Assembly (NCBI RefSeq): GCF_014023275.1
Contig: NZ_CP054698.1
Coordinates: forward strand, 2,294,001-2,358,000
DNA length: 64,000 nucleotides
Direction: 5' to 3'
Source of the DNA: Nostoc edaphicum CCNP1411
Lineage (GTDB): Bacteria > Cyanobacteriota > Cyanobacteriia > Cyanobacteriales > Nostocaceae
The notes under the pieces are model-generated. The model was not told the DNA's origin. It did not search any database and saw only the letters and a program-made list of their open reading frames with translations. A program made the translations under genes and the position numbers. Shown here piece by piece: positions 31,201-35,458 of this stretch (position 1 is the stretch's first letter; each line of letters starts with the position of its first letter).

Positions 31201-32038
31201 GGATATCTTTTTGATCTGTATAGCGATAAATTAATATGTAAAATGCTGCTAGTAGAAGCTTATAAAGACTTGTTCCAGAGACTATAGCTAGATGATTAAC
31301 TTTTTGAACTAACTGTTCATCTAGCTTGAGAATATATGTTTCCCCTTGATAAGTCTGTACAGTTGGGCGGGGTTTGTCTGTGAGCAAATTCAAAATTGGC
31401 AATTCACCAGCTAATTGTTCTTGCCAGTATTGCCAAAGTTTTTCTCCCCTCGAACTGGATAGCATTTCTGACTGCCAGCGGACAAACTCTACATAAGATT
31501 TATTCTTGGTGGAAGAATCTTTAGTTGCCTCTGTCTGCTCTTGACTAGCTTGCTCGATTTCAGCAGTATACAAAGTTTGAAATTCACTGATCAGTAAATC
31601 AACAGACCGCAAATCACCTGCAATGTGGTGCATTGTTAGCAAAAGAATGTGTTCTTTTACTGACTGACTAAATAAAGTAACCCTCAAAACAGAATCTTTT
31701 TCTAGGTTAAAAGGGCGGTCAGTTTCGGCAAATATCTTCTCTTTTAGGTAATCTTCACTCCAATGGTTGGCATCTGTTAAGTCAACACTAAATTTTTGTT
31801 GTTCATTAATTTGCTGGATCGGTTTACCTTCGTGGGTGGTATATGTAGTTCGGAGAATAGGATGGCGTTCAACAATCTTGTTCCATACACTGATAAAAGT
31901 ATAAATATTTAAATATGAATTAATTTTTACCGTGATAAATATATTATAAGCAACGCTCTCTGGAGCCATTTGGTAGATAAACCACATTGCTTGTTGACCA
32001 GAGGAGAGCGGATAGCTTTCTTTTACTTTTCTGTTCAT
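10247..32038 (-). CDS. Six-module NRPS (Asp-Thr-X-Ahp-type-Phe[MT]-aromatic[N-MT]), predicted cyanopeptolin synthetase
   Basis: 7263 aa, ATG at 32036-32038 preceded by AGGAAC at a 6-nt gap. Domains: C1 (HHIAGD ~138), A1 (~631), T1 (~1033); C2 A2 T2 (to ~2116); C3 A3 T3 (~3216); C4 A4 T4 (~4309); C5 A5 with embedded methyltransferase (~5283-5639) T5 (~5726); C6 A6 with embedded N-methyltransferase (~6693-7116) T6 (~7206). It begins with a C domain, so N-acylation by a starter C is likely. Codes read by eye: A1 DLTKIGHVGK (Asp-like), A2 DFWNIGMVHK (Thr), A3 DALFFGLIDK (unassigned), A4 DVENAGVVTK (as I recall, the code of Ahp-position modules in cyanopeptolin synthetases), A5 DAWTIAAVCK (Phe), A6 DASIIAAVCK (aromatic). 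There is no epimerase domain. The order equals side-chain Asp, Thr1, X2, Ahp3, Y4, N-Me-aromatic5, with Z6 in the next gene. C2-C5 are near-duplicates. Confidence 0.93.
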   Translation of the reverse strand: MNRKVKESYPLSSGQQAMWFIYQMAPESVAYNIFITVKINSYLNIYTFISVWNKIVERHPILRTTYTTHEGKPIQQINEQQKFSVDLTDANHWSEDYLKEKIFAETDRPFNLEKDSVLRVTLFSQSVKEHILLLTMHHIAGDLRSVDLLISEFQTLYTAEIEQASQEQTEATKDSSTKNKSYVEFVRWQSEMLSSSRGEKLWQYWQEQLAGELPILNLLTDKPRPTVQTYQGETYILKLDEQLVQKVNHLAIVSGTSLYKLLLAAFYILIYRYTDQKDILIGSPMRGRWGGEFQEIIGYFVNLIVLRTSIWENATFQEFLTQVGKTVKEAQKHQHYPFSLLAEKLQQQRDPSRSPLCQVGFAWQAQRWYELTENSLHSQEQVLQMEPYLIGHQRGAHLDLNLMVMEAEGVLQLCWQYNTDLFDATTITQIANHFQTLLAGIVANPQQPISQLPLTTEVEQHQLLVEWNNTQVDYPQNLCIHQLFEQQVERNPDTVAVVFENQQLTYGELNCRANQLAHYLQSLGVGADVLVGICVERSLEMLVGLLGILKAGGAYVPLDPEYPQERLSFMLADTQAKVLLTQQSLAEKLGKHEIPVIYLDSDWEKIAQLDEKNLENTTTPKNLIYVIFTSGSTGRTKGVAIEHRQLLNYVDGIQERLFQEPGGRFALASTFAADLGNTVIFPCLSSGGCLHILSQERISDSNAFLEYCQQNPFDYLKIVPSHLAALLSSIQFETRLPWQQLILGGEATSWNLVEKLLIHAPQCQIFNHYGPTETTVGVLTFKVEPETISNTTSSTQTVPLGRPLSNTQIYLLDRNLQPVPIGVPGELYISGAGLARGYLNRSELTQEKFIPNPFEKAGGRRQGAGESRLYKTGDLARYLSDGNIEYLGRIDNQVKIRGFRIELGEIEAVLSQHEDIQVSCVIAREDVPGEKRLVAYIVPQKEATPTVTILRQFLKAKLPEYMVPNAFVTLESLPLTPNGKVDHRALPTPDLQSELLDKYVAPRTPVEEMLAQIWAQVLKVEQVGIHDNFFELGGHSLLATQLVSRIRNIFKVELPLRSLFTAPAVAELAQSIQQLQQQNLELTSPPILPRVRNAELPLSYAQTRLWFLDQFEPNSALYNIPIALHLVGTLNQVALEQSLEEIIHRHEALRTNFITVDGKPSQIVQTETNWTVSVVDLKHLSTTEQEIASQQLARQHAIQPFDLARLALIRATLIVLSETENVLLVCMHHIVSDGWSRSVFVQELAALYNAYSQVRSLLTPLTPLPIQYADFAIWQRQWLQGDVLQSQLSYWQKQLKDAPALLVLPTDRPRPAVQTFAGAHQEFALSVELTQRLTQLCQQQGVTLFMTLLAAFDTLLYRYTEQSDILVGTPIANRNRSEIEGLIGFFINTLVMRTDLSGDPSFNELLVRIREMALSAYSHQDLPFEMLVEALQPQRDISHTPLFQVVFVLQNAPISQVELTGLTVSSLPIENATAKFDLTLAMENTATGLVGVWEYNTDLFDGSTIARMTGHFVTMLEAIVANPQERISQLPLLTEVEQRQLLFEWNNTQVDYPQDLCIHQLFEAQVERTPDAIAVVFVDTPGRVNQQLTYSQLNDRANQLAHHLKSLGVGADVLVGICVERSLEMLVGLLGILKAGGAYVPLDPEYPQERLSFILEDAQVSVLLTQQQLVESVPKHQARVVYLDSDWEKIAQNSESNPENEATPNNLAYVIYTSGSTGKPKGVLVNHYNVARLFEATEPWYHFDEQDVWTLFHSYAFDFSVWEMWGALLYGGRLVVVPYLVTRSPESFYKLLCQEKVTVLNQTPSAFRQLIQAEQSIASVGDLNLRLVIFGGEALELSSLQPWFDRHGDQQPQLVNMYGITETTVHVTYRPLSKGDLNGTASVIGRPIPDLQVYLLDQHLQPMPIGVPGEMHIGGAGVTRGYLNRPELTAQRFISNPFQRIKAAIPNPSLYKTGDLARYLPNGELEYLGRIDQQVKIRGFRIELGEIEALLAQHPDVRESVVVVREDEPSDKRLVAYVIPKVEQSLQAIELRRFLKEKLPEYMLPNAIVILEAIPLTSNGKVDRRALPAPELHSELTDKFIAPRTPIEEMLALIWAQVLKLEQVGIYDNFFELGGHSLLATQLLSRIRNIFKVELPLRSLFVAATVAELAQEIGLLQQQNLELTSPPILPRVHNTELPLSYAQTRLWFLDQFEPNSSFYNISIALHLVGTLRVTALEQSLEEIIHRHEALRTNFITVDGQATQIIQTRREQGTGSIVDFKHLSTTEQEIAIKQLAQQQAIQPFDLATQRLVRATLVVLSETEHVFLVYMHHVVSDGWSMGVFVQELAALYNAYSQGLLSPLAPLPIQYADFAIWQRQWLQGDVLQSQLSYWQQQLKDAPALLVLPTDRSRPAVQTFAGAHYKFALSVELTHKLTQLCQQQGVTLFMTLLAAFDTLLYRYTGQSDILVGTPIANRNRSEIEGLIGFFVNTLVLRTDLSGNPSFSELLTRVREIAMDAYAHQDLPFEMLVEVLQPQRNLSHTPLFQVMFVLQNNPMSPMELTGLTVSPLELESTTAKFDLTLSMQNTANGLVGVWEYNTDLFDSSTIERMAGHFVTLLAGILANPQQPISQLPLLTEVEQHQLLVEWNDTQVDYPQDLCIHQLFEQQVESRPDAIAVIFENQQLTYQQLNERANQLAHYLQEKGVDPEVLVGIFVERSIEMIVGLLGILKAGGAYVPLDPNYPAERLAYMLSDTGVSILLTQQSLVEFLPENQAEVLSLDSDWQVIANYSQQNPVSQVKSENLAYVIYTSGSTGKPKGVMNIHQSICNNLLRTINDYPLTASDRILQIAPFSFDASVLEIFWPLTSGTTLVVAKPEGHKDTAYLSNLIAQQQITQIFFVPSLLQAFLQEPNLEKCRCLKREFCGGEALSYELTQRFFEQFDCELHNLYGPTETAIDATSWQCIPQSSYQVIPIGRPIANTQIYILDPDLQPVPIGVAGELHIGGVPLARGYLNQPELTQEKFIPNPFEEAGGRRQEAGGRGQDSAAVASPRSRSVSQRASAGGREQGAGGSRLYKTGDLARYLSDGNIEYLGRIGNQVKIRGFRIELGEIETVLRQHSEVNTVVVIAREDTIGDKRLVAYIVPEKEVTPTVSVLRQFLKAKLPEYMVPNAFVMLESMPLTLNGKVDHRALPTPDLHSEFKDKYVAPRTPSEEMLAQIWAQVLKVERVGIYDNFFELGGHSLLATQLVSRIRNIFKLELPLRELFAAPTVIELARSLGQLQQQELQLTSLPILPRVHNAELPLSYAQTRLWFLDQFEPNSSFYNIPLALHLVGTLNQVALEKSLEEIIHRHEALRTNFITVDGKPSQIINLETNWTVSVVDLKHLSTLVLSEDEVTEQEIASQQVVQQQAIQPFDLVKQALVRATLVVLSETEYILLVCMHHVVSDGWSMGVFVQELAALYNAYSQDQHSPLTPLPIQYADFAIWQRQWLQGDVLQSQLNYWQQQLADAPALLVLPTDRPRPAVQTFAGARQKFALSVELTQRLTQLSQEQGVTLFMTLLAAFDTLLYRYTEQEDILVGTPIANRNRSEIEGLIGFFINTLVLRTDISGNPSFNELLTRIREMALSAYSHQDLPFEMLVEALQPERDLSHTPLFQVMFVLESAPTSQLELTGLEISPLPIENATAKFDLTLSMENTGSGLLGSWEYNTDLFDSSTIARMTGHFVTLLEAIVANPQERISQLPMLTEVEQQQLFGEWNDTQADYPGDKCIHQLFESQVELTPDAIAVIFENQQLTYDELNTQANQLAHHLQSVGVGPEVLVGIYLERSLSIIVGLLAVLKAGGAYVPLDPDYPQQRLADISQDSQISVLITQQKLLNSLPIQGVKVIILDTESTVLTNQSQENPVSEVKPENLTCILYTSGSTGKPKGVMLTHAALVNHSSAISEVFGLTSSDRVLQFASFGFDVAAEEIFPTWSKGATVVLRPAQMFPDFASFAQFIEQQKLSVLNITPAYWHEWAIAVSQKDATVPQSLRLVAVGGDAVLPETVTIWQQLVGDRVNCLNVYGPTEASVTAIVHDLLHPKSEKTNSVLIGRPIANTQVYILDRHLQPVPIGVRGELHICGVRLARGYLNRPELTEEKFIPNPFQRSKGAEILPNSQSPLPLIPSPRLYKTGDLARYLPDGNIECFGRIDNQVKIRGFRIELGEIEAVLNQQIHVQTSCVIIREDAIGEKRLVAYVVPHEQKIPTISELRQFLSNNLPLYMVPQAFVILESLPLTTNRKVDRRALPAPDLYSELADKYVAPRTSSEEMLAQIWAQVLKVEQVGIHDNFFEIGGHSLLATQLVSRIRNSFKVELPLRSLFAAATVAQLAHLIGQLQQQNLELTAPPILPRVHNAELSLSYAQQRLWFLDQLQPNSALYNIPLALRLVGTLNVAALEQSLQGIIQRHEALRTNFITVDGQPSQIVQTRREQGTISIVDFKDLSTNEQEIASKQLAITQAIQPFDLARQALVRATLVVLSETEHILLVCMHHIVSDGWSMGVFVQEFTALYSAYSQGQPSTLAPPPIQYADFAIWQRQWLQGEILQSQLSYWQKQLANAPALLSLPTDRPRPAVQTFAGAHQEFALSVELTQRLTQLSQQQGVTLFMTLLAAFDTLLYRYTGQSDILVGTPIANRNRSEIEGLIGFFVNTLVMRTDLSENPSFQELLTRVREVALGAYAHQDLPFEMLVEVLQPERNLSHTPLFQVAFVIQNAPISQVELTGLTISDLPIENVTAKFDLTLAMENTATGLLGLWEYNTDLFDANTIERLSGHFITLLSAIVANPQQQISQLPMLTAVEQQQLLIDWNDTQIDYPQDKCIHQLFEEQVEQTPDAVAVVFVDNQQLTYQQLNCRANQLAHYLRSLGVGADVLVGICVERSLEMIVGLLAILKAGGAYVPLDPEYPQERLQYILEDAQVSVLLTQQRVLDRLPEHETQLVCLDEIWPQIVQNNQDNLTSGVTSAHLANLIYTSGSTGKPKGVMVEHTGLVNLAQAQIQTFGLYSDSRVLQFASLSFDASIWEIIMALGSGARLYLGTKDSLLPGTPLIQLLRDYCVTHVTLPPSALAVLPAEELPALQTIIVAGEACSAELIRQWSVGRNFFNAYGPTEASVCATIAKCTDRDRKISIGRPIANAQIYILDSHLQPVPVGVPGELHIGGAGLARGYLNRPELTQEKFIPNPFEDSAAGASRLYKTGDLARYLPDGNIEYLGRIDNQVKIRGFRIELGEIEAALSQLPEVREAIVVSREDQPNNKRLIAYVVPQQKNLESSKKPDNLSTEKVELWPSVAEYYVYDDLLYYAMTNDHRRNNSYKVAINQLVKDKIVVEIGTGKDAILSRFCVQGGAKKIYAIERNEETCRKARACIEKLGLADKITVIHGDATKVDLPELADICVSEIVGAIGGSEGAAVIINNARRFLKPDGLMIPERSVTKMAAVILPDEILHNPKFAEIPTHYTKEIFKQVGYPFDLRVCMRKFPQANVLSTVDVLEDLNFNESISPEFSHEVKFEIQKNGRMDGFLVWLNLHTIAGEEIDILKHEYCWLPVYFPVFEPGIEVESGDVIQAVCSRTLCENNLNPDYAIKGSLRKKNGENINFEYVSYHYKNNFQKTPFYQRLFADYGNVKNNHSDNLTQSLRANLKKLLPDYMIPSRFVVLENLPLTPNGKIDRRALPTHELTLLNEADYVMPNTEAEKIIAGIWQKTLQVEKVGLYDNFFELGGHSLLATQVISRLQSAFGTSLPLRYIFESPTVAQLSEAILAQLETGSGLALPAIAPALRNTDIPLSWAQERLWFVNQLSGESGAYTIDFTLRLVGNLNIKALEQAFGEIVQRHEVLRTRFEIKNNKPVQVIAPHLSVTLPVVDLQNVPDPWKQVEQLATAETCKPFDLANGPVLRVKLWQITQDEYVLLFAIHHIAADGWSMGVFIGELSAYYRSSVTGSSVELPELPIQYADFAVWQRQWLTNQVLERQLSYWKQQLTGAPPLLELPTDRTRPAVQTFRGGTEPLQLDVLLTQQLKKLSQESGSTLFMTLLAGFVVLMSRYSGQTDLVIGSPIANRNRTEIEGLIGFFVNTLALRFDLSPEPTFEALLAQVRKVTQTAYDHQDLPFEMLVEELQLERNLDRNPLVQVVFALQNAPSSDWDLPGLKVEGMPSGLDSVRLDLEVYLWDMPQGLGGFCSYNADLFDAATIARMMQHFVTILGAIVANPQQPVALLPLLTEQEHHQLLIEWNDTQADYPQHKCIHQLFEAQVEQTPNAVAVVFENEQLTYHQLNCRANQLAQYLRSLGVGTDVLVGLCVERSLLTVVALLGILKAGGAYVPLDPDYPQDRLSFMLEDAQVWLLLTQQHLVDKLPPNQANQVFLDEIWSEIAQNSQNNLTGVVTAFDLANVIYTSGSTGKPKGVMVEHKGLCNLAQAQIQAFSLDSGSRVLQFASFSFDACISEILMTWASGATLYLGTKDSLMPGMPLIERLRDYGITHVILPPSALAVLPVEKLPTLQTIIVAGEACSAELIRKWSAGRNFLNAYGPTEGSVCATVTKCTPDDQKISIGRPIANTQVHILDSHLQPVPIGVPGELHIGGIGLARGYLNRPELTQEKFISNPFEKAGGRRQGAGESRLYKTGDLARYLPDGNIEYLGRIDNQVKIRGFRIELGEIEAVLSQHSLVQESVVVTRVDSSGDKSLVAYLVPGFKSQVLPQQLAQWQSEYVSDWQRLYEQAYGQVEVSTDDPTFNISGWNSSYTRQAIPDQEMREWVENTVSRILAVEPKRVLEIGCGTGLLLSRIAKGCQQYWGADYSIAAIKYVEQVCSTVEGLEHVRLLHQMADNFASIPQGEFDTVIVNSVVQYFPSVEYLLQVLEGAIATIGQEGTIFVGDVRSLPLLEPYHAAVQLSQAIDERSIEQWQQQVHQSVAAEEELLIEPSFFIALKQRFPQISWVEIQPKRGHSQNELTQFRYDVTLHLGTDVQTPVVPWLDWQLDQLSFTQIKNQLLSEQPEQLGIRRVPNQRVQQALQIWEWLSNPPGVETVGQLREILAQQPKVGINPEQFWELGQDLGYAVHLSWWGSSQDGSFDVVFCRNSSTLGHQAIAFWDSSTVTTKSWTDYTNNPLHGKLVQKLVPQVREFIQQKLPNYMVPKAFVLLNALPLTPNGKVDRRALPTPDTASRNLSTGFVSPRTPIEAQLVQIWGEVLGLERIGVKDNFFELGGHSLLATQVISRSNSAFGLDLSVQKMFEFPTVAAIASYMEVMDWAAEDLAEPDITGEIVEF
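12186..12223. repeat. In-frame CCTCCTG heptamer insert, module 6 A domain
   Basis: Repeats of CCCCCTG/CCTCCTG between the codons for NPF and RLYKTGDL, encoding EKAGGRRQGAGES. The same peptide insert occurs in module 1 (29440-29476), which suggests copying between modules. Confidence 0.7.
19612..19651. repeat. In-frame GGGGAYT heptamer insert, module 4 A domain
   Basis: Same site (between NPF and RLYKTGDL) and same repeat type as 7421-7481. Encodes part of SKGAEILPNSQSPLPLIPSP. Confidence 0.7.
22893..23022. repeat. Long in-frame repeat insert, module 3 A domain
   Basis: CCTCCTG/CCCCCTG heptamers flank a dispersed repeat of the GACGCTCTCTGCGAGACGC type (about 22925-22960). The whole block is read through in frame as a Gly/Arg/Ser/Ala-rich stretch between NPF and RLYKTGDL. 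It is the largest of the inserts at this shared position. Confidence 0.75.
29440..29476. repeat. In-frame CCTCCTG heptamer insert, module 1 A domain
   Basis: Identical in type and translation (EKAGGRRQGAGES) to the insert at 12186-12223, at the same place in the adenylation domain. Confidence 0.7.
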
Positions 32039-32505
32039 TAGAGTTCCTGAAAAATCTTACAATTTTGACGACAACAAGCTGAATATTCTGCGGATAGAGT
32101 CTTGATAGAAGCAATAAATATATTGAAAAACTATATTAATTAGCTAACCAGAGCATTAGCTTATATATCCTTCCTAAACACCGCTTTTTGTTGAAAATCA
32201 GGATTGCTTTTTAACTATTTTGTTCATTCTAATTACCTAAAATATTTTCGTTTTGGCTCAAACATTTCTCAGGGTACAATAATTTACCCTTATTTTATAA
32301 TTTAGTCTTTATTGTTTAAAGTATAAAAATACAGGCTTTTATTTTTTCAGGTTATTAGCAATTTTCTTCCTAAAAAATCATATTTAGTCTGATAAAAAAC
32401 TACAACACTCATCGATTTCTTGATTGGTAGATTATAAAATTAATTTTTGATTAAATAAACTTGCTTTTTTGAAATCAACTTACTTAGAATTTCACCTAAC
32501 AACAG
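32039..32505. promoter_or_regulatory. AT-rich upstream region of the NRPS operon
   Basis: 467 nt without a coding frame, strongly AT-rich. It must hold the promoter of the minus-strand cassette because no other gene precedes 32038 on that strand for about 1.8 kb. I could not assign -35/-10 boxes or an operator with confidence. Confidence 0.45.
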
Positions 32506-32680
32506 ATAATCTCAGTTTTATCAATAAAATGCAATAGCACTTAAGACTGTTAACTAGACGATTAAGACTGCCAATTGGACAGTTAAGACATTTAAGAAGA
32601 CAGTTAAGACAGTTAAGGGGACAGTTAAGACATTTAAGACAGTTAAGGGGACAGTTAAAATATTTAAAATAGTTAATAAA
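32506..32680. repeat. Right copy of the cassette-flanking direct repeat plus ACAGTTAAG tract
   Basis: 32506-32550 matches 1981-2025 in direct orientation. From 32551 irregular tandem units of ACAGTTAAGACATTTAAG and ACAGTTAAGGGG follow, like those at 2022-2140. Confidence 0.65.
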
Positions 32681-32837
32681 GAATAATTACCAGCTGTAAC
32701 TTCTTTGTAGGAACTCAGATGCAGAGCGACGGCAAGGGTATCTAAATTTTGACAAAGTGGTAAGTAGAGGTGTAATCAAAGTAGTACAGATAAACTACAT
32801 GACTAGTTAAGTGAGCGATCGCTAGTTGGTGGTATTC

Positions 32838-32978
32838 CAATACTTGTCGGGTTTTGGGGAAAAGGGGAAGGTGGGGCCCCCTCTGGGGATAAGGGGCGGG
32901 GGAAAGGGGAAAGAAAAAACCTTTAACCTTTTCCCCAAACCCAATTCCGAGTTAAAAATCCTTAACCGAGCAGTATTG
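32838..32978. mobile_element. MITE of family A with 10-bp target duplication
   Basis: Ends CAATACTTGTCGG (from 32838) and CTTAACCGAGCAGTATTG (32961-32978), flanked by the perfect direct repeat GGTGGTATTC (32828-32837 and 32979-32988). The interior is purine-rich on one strand and ends in CCCAATTCCGAGTTAAAAAT, like the copy at 2252-2363. Confidence 0.7.
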
Positions 32979-33155
32979 GGTGGTATTCTCATTCTCAAAG
33001 TAAAATGAAGCCTGAGCCTGTGAAACTCAGTTTTCTTTTGCATGAAGTACAAAGCTACAGGTTTTGAGGCAGAGACTCTTTATATCTGATGCGTGAGTTC
33101 TGCATTTTGTACCTCAGTTACTTTCAAACTACTGTATATTAACTCTCACCAGGCT

Positions 33156-33179
33156 AAAGCCAACGAATGTGGCTTTTTT
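33156..33179 (+). terminator. Rho-independent terminator without an upstream gene
   Basis: Stem AAAGCCA (33156-33162) and TGGCTTT (33170-33176), loop ACGAATG, followed by TTT. It faces the plus strand. No plus-strand gene lies upstream for kilobases, so it may end a small RNA starting near 33000. Confidence 0.5.
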
Positions 33180-33345
33180 CCCAGATAAAAAAATATCTCC
33201 CAGTGAGGTTGTTTTACTGGCGAGAAGTAGACTTATATTTTCTTCGTTGCTGGACAAATTATATCGTGTCCGCTTGATTACTTATTAAACCCGAAGAACC
33301 CCACCCGGTCAAAGCTACGCTTTGTCTCGCCTCTCCGTTTGCAGG

Positions 33346-33714
33346 CTACAGTGTATACACAAGTCGAATTACCCCCCTAATCCCCCCGGAAAATCTTGTT
33401 CCCTCCTCTTTGCAACTACGGTGTACACACAAGTCGAAAAAAGCTTGATTTTCCATTCTTCTCTTGTTTATCTCGTTTTTATCTCGTTCCCATGTTCTAC
33501 ATGGGAATGCTCTCGTGGAGGCTCTGCCTCCACGAGAGCATTGAGTCAAAGACTCAATGAATGCATTCCCAGTCGGAGACTGGGAACGAGGAAAGTCTTA
33601 TCAAGCTAGGTTTTTAGGATTTGTGTGTACACCGTAGCCTCTTTGCAAGGGGAGGGTTAGGGTGGGGTAAAATTCGGATTCATCAGCTATTTCAGACTTG
33701 TGTGTACACCGTAG
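33346..33714. mobile_element. Element C, outer copy, interrupted by a second copy
   Basis: Ends CTACAGTGTATACACAAGTC (33346-33365) and GACTTGTGTGTACACCGTAG (33695-33714). Flanking direct repeat GTTTGCAGG (33337-33345) and GTTTGCGGG (33715-33723), one mismatch. The second copy sits inside at 33416-33637. Confidence 0.65.
33416..33637. mobile_element. Element C, inner copy (222 bp) with 11-bp direct repeat
   Basis: Ends CTACGGTGTACACACAAGTC and its near reverse complement ending at 33637. It is flanked by the perfect direct repeat CCTCTTTGCAA (33405-33415 and 33638-33648). The interior holds nested palindromes (TCGTTCCCATGT; CTCTCGTGGAGG/CCTCCACGAGAG). Short frames here are not genes. Confidence 0.7.
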
Positions 33715-33893
33715 GTTTGCGGGGAGGGGATTAATGGGGTGCAATGACTGTGGGAATCACAACTAAATTATACGGACATGATATTAATATGGTTAACTTC
33801 GAGGTTTTCGGTATATTTTTTTATAATAAATTTCTGTTAAAGGAAGAGTTAAGGATGCAAAAAAACAATAATTTACACCCTAACTCCTAAGTT

Positions 33894-34223
33894 TTATGCT
33901 TCCTCTGAATTTTCACTTTTATGTCCTGGGGATGCTTCGTAAAGAGCATCAAGATGTTGACGCGCATCTTCAACGTTAATCGAACGCATTACCAAAAGTG
34001 GCTCTTTAATTAAGTTGCCTGCGCTATCTAATAACTCTGGATGGGGTGCAAACTGTTTTTTTGATGAATAATAACCATAGCTGCCTTGATTATTCATTGG
34101 CGAGGAATTCGTCGGGTAAGTTCGCTCCCGATCAAAACTGAACATGATCAGGTTACGAATTAAGTTGCCAACAGCTATAAATGCAAGGATTGTAAAAGCA
34201 AGAATGTAAAGCAGATGTAACAT
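33894..34223 (-). CDS. DUF2973 family membrane-anchored protein
   Basis: 109 aa with one N-terminal membrane helix (about residues 4-28) followed by a short polar domain containing PHPELLDSAGNLIKEPLLVMRS, here split by reading only. This core is what I recognise as the cyanobacterial DUF2973 family. Its function is unknown. It lies 320 nt downstream of the DUF2605 gene on the same strand; the two families are usually neighbours in cyanobacterial genomes. ATG start with GGAAAATCC just upstream. Confidence 0.8.
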   Translation of the reverse strand: MLHLLYILAFTILAFIAVGNLIRNLIMFSFDRERTYPTNSSPMNNQGSYGYYSSKKQFAPHPELLDSAGNLIKEPLLVMRSINVEDARQHLDALYEASPGHKSENSEEA

Positions 34224-34543
34224 TGGATTTTCCTCCAGAGCAGCAATTTTTAAAAGTTTATTTTGTAACGCTTTGTTCGCCGATACTGTGACTCACAGTT
34301 AAGACGAGTATTTGACACACTCTTCGTGCGCTTACATTTATATGGAGCTATTTGTCAACCGTTATTCCACTTACGGTAGCATAGGATACATTATTTTGTT
34401 AATCCAAATAATGTTAAGAAATTGTTAAGATTTTTTTACTATCTCTTTGATGACTGATTTACTATCTTGCATAGACGCTTCCTCTGCTTTTGGTTAGACA
34501 TTACTAAGTTGTCTGTCAAAATTTAGCAGATGCTCCCACTTGC
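34224..34543. other. Spacer between the DUF2605 and DUF2973 genes
   Basis: 320 nt, AT-rich, no coding frame or clear hairpin seen. Probably carries the DUF2973 promoter. Confidence 0.4.
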
Positions 34544-34861
34544 TTAGACTTCACGCCCTTGACGAAAGCGCATTGCGACATTCCAGCATTCTGTGACTAA
34601 TTCATGCCAAGGCATTAACGTTGCCATATCAATCCCGACTTGTTTATCAGTTGCATTAAACAGCATCTTCGCCGTATTTAGTTCATCCTGCGCTTGCTTA
34701 ACTCGCAAGAGCAAGTCAGATTGCTCTTGGTGACTCATAAATGATAGTTGCTCAGTTTCGAGTAAATGGCGCGATCGCGTAAACCAATGCTGAAAATCTT
34801 CCAGCAGGGGTTCTAAAACTGTTTTTAGCAACTCAGTCCCTGGTAAGTTTGAGTCTGGCAT
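34544..34861 (-). CDS. DUF2605 family protein
   Basis: 105 aa, soluble, helical, with acidic and hydrophobic heptads (LLKTVLEPLLEDFQHWFTR; MPWHELVTECW). It matches what I know of cyanobacterial DUF2605, a small family of unknown function normally beside DUF2973. ATG start at 34859-34861. Nothing in the sequence indicates a catalytic role. Confidence 0.8.
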   Translation of the reverse strand: MPDSNLPGTELLKTVLEPLLEDFQHWFTRSRHLLETEQLSFMSHQEQSDLLLRVKQAQDELNTAKMLFNATDKQVGIDMATLMPWHELVTECWNVAMRFRQGREV

Positions 34862-35351
34862 AAATTAGAGGCATATTTTAAACTTGCTTACTAATATTAA
34901 CGTTATTTACGTTTCTTAACACTTTTCCGATTTCTCTCATAACTTGAGGATAAAAAAATATGTAACAAAGAACACAGAATTTATTATATAGTCTTGATGT
35001 CGGGATTGTACAGTGCCTTTAGGTAGGCATCTATAGGTATATATGACACCGAGCTACAATTCATCAGAGAATTTAGCGATCGCGGGGAATCCTGAATTTG
35101 ATACTCATGTAACAAATCAAAAATTTATCTTTATCTGTGATTGAAGAAGAAGTCAGGAGCCAGAAGTCATAATCAATATAATGGGGAATTCAAACCCGCC
35201 TCTTAAAATCACCACTAAGAGAAAGCCTATTTAGCGAGGAGTATTAAACCCCTTAATTCAGACGTTCGCGGGACTCTCTCTAAGAGTTGCTATGCCGTCG
35301 GTGTTTGCGGTAGCCCATTGGTGTCAACTTAAGCTTAAAACTCCTTTCAAA
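34862..35351. other. Divergent spacer upstream of thrS
   Basis: Between the DUF2605 gene and thrS. No coding frame. It contains a GCGATCGC-like site near 35080 and a dispersed short repeat at about 35265-35320 (GTTCGCGGGACTCTCTC). The thrS promoter should lie here or just after the palindromic repeat at 35352-35458. No T-box features (specifier loop, TGGN bulge) were seen. Confidence 0.45.
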
Positions 35352-35458
35352 CCTCGTTTCCAGCCTCTGCCTGGAAATGCTACTCATGGCGGCTCTGCCG
35401 CCAGTAAGGAAGGCGGAGCCTTTAGGATGGCATTCCCAGTCTGAGACTGGGAACGAGG
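35352..35458. repeat. Palindromic dispersed repeat (CTCGTTCCCAG family)
   Basis: CCTCGTTTCCAG at 35352-35363 pairs with CTGGGAACGAGG at 35447-35458. The interior has further inverted segments (GGCGGCTCTGCCGCC). It is the same core found inside element C copies at 1590-1690 and 33480-33590. Confidence 0.65.

Noticed and set aside
33322..33609. Frames in the element C copies
   Set aside because: Palindromic MITE sequence; the same peptide pieces appear on both strands.
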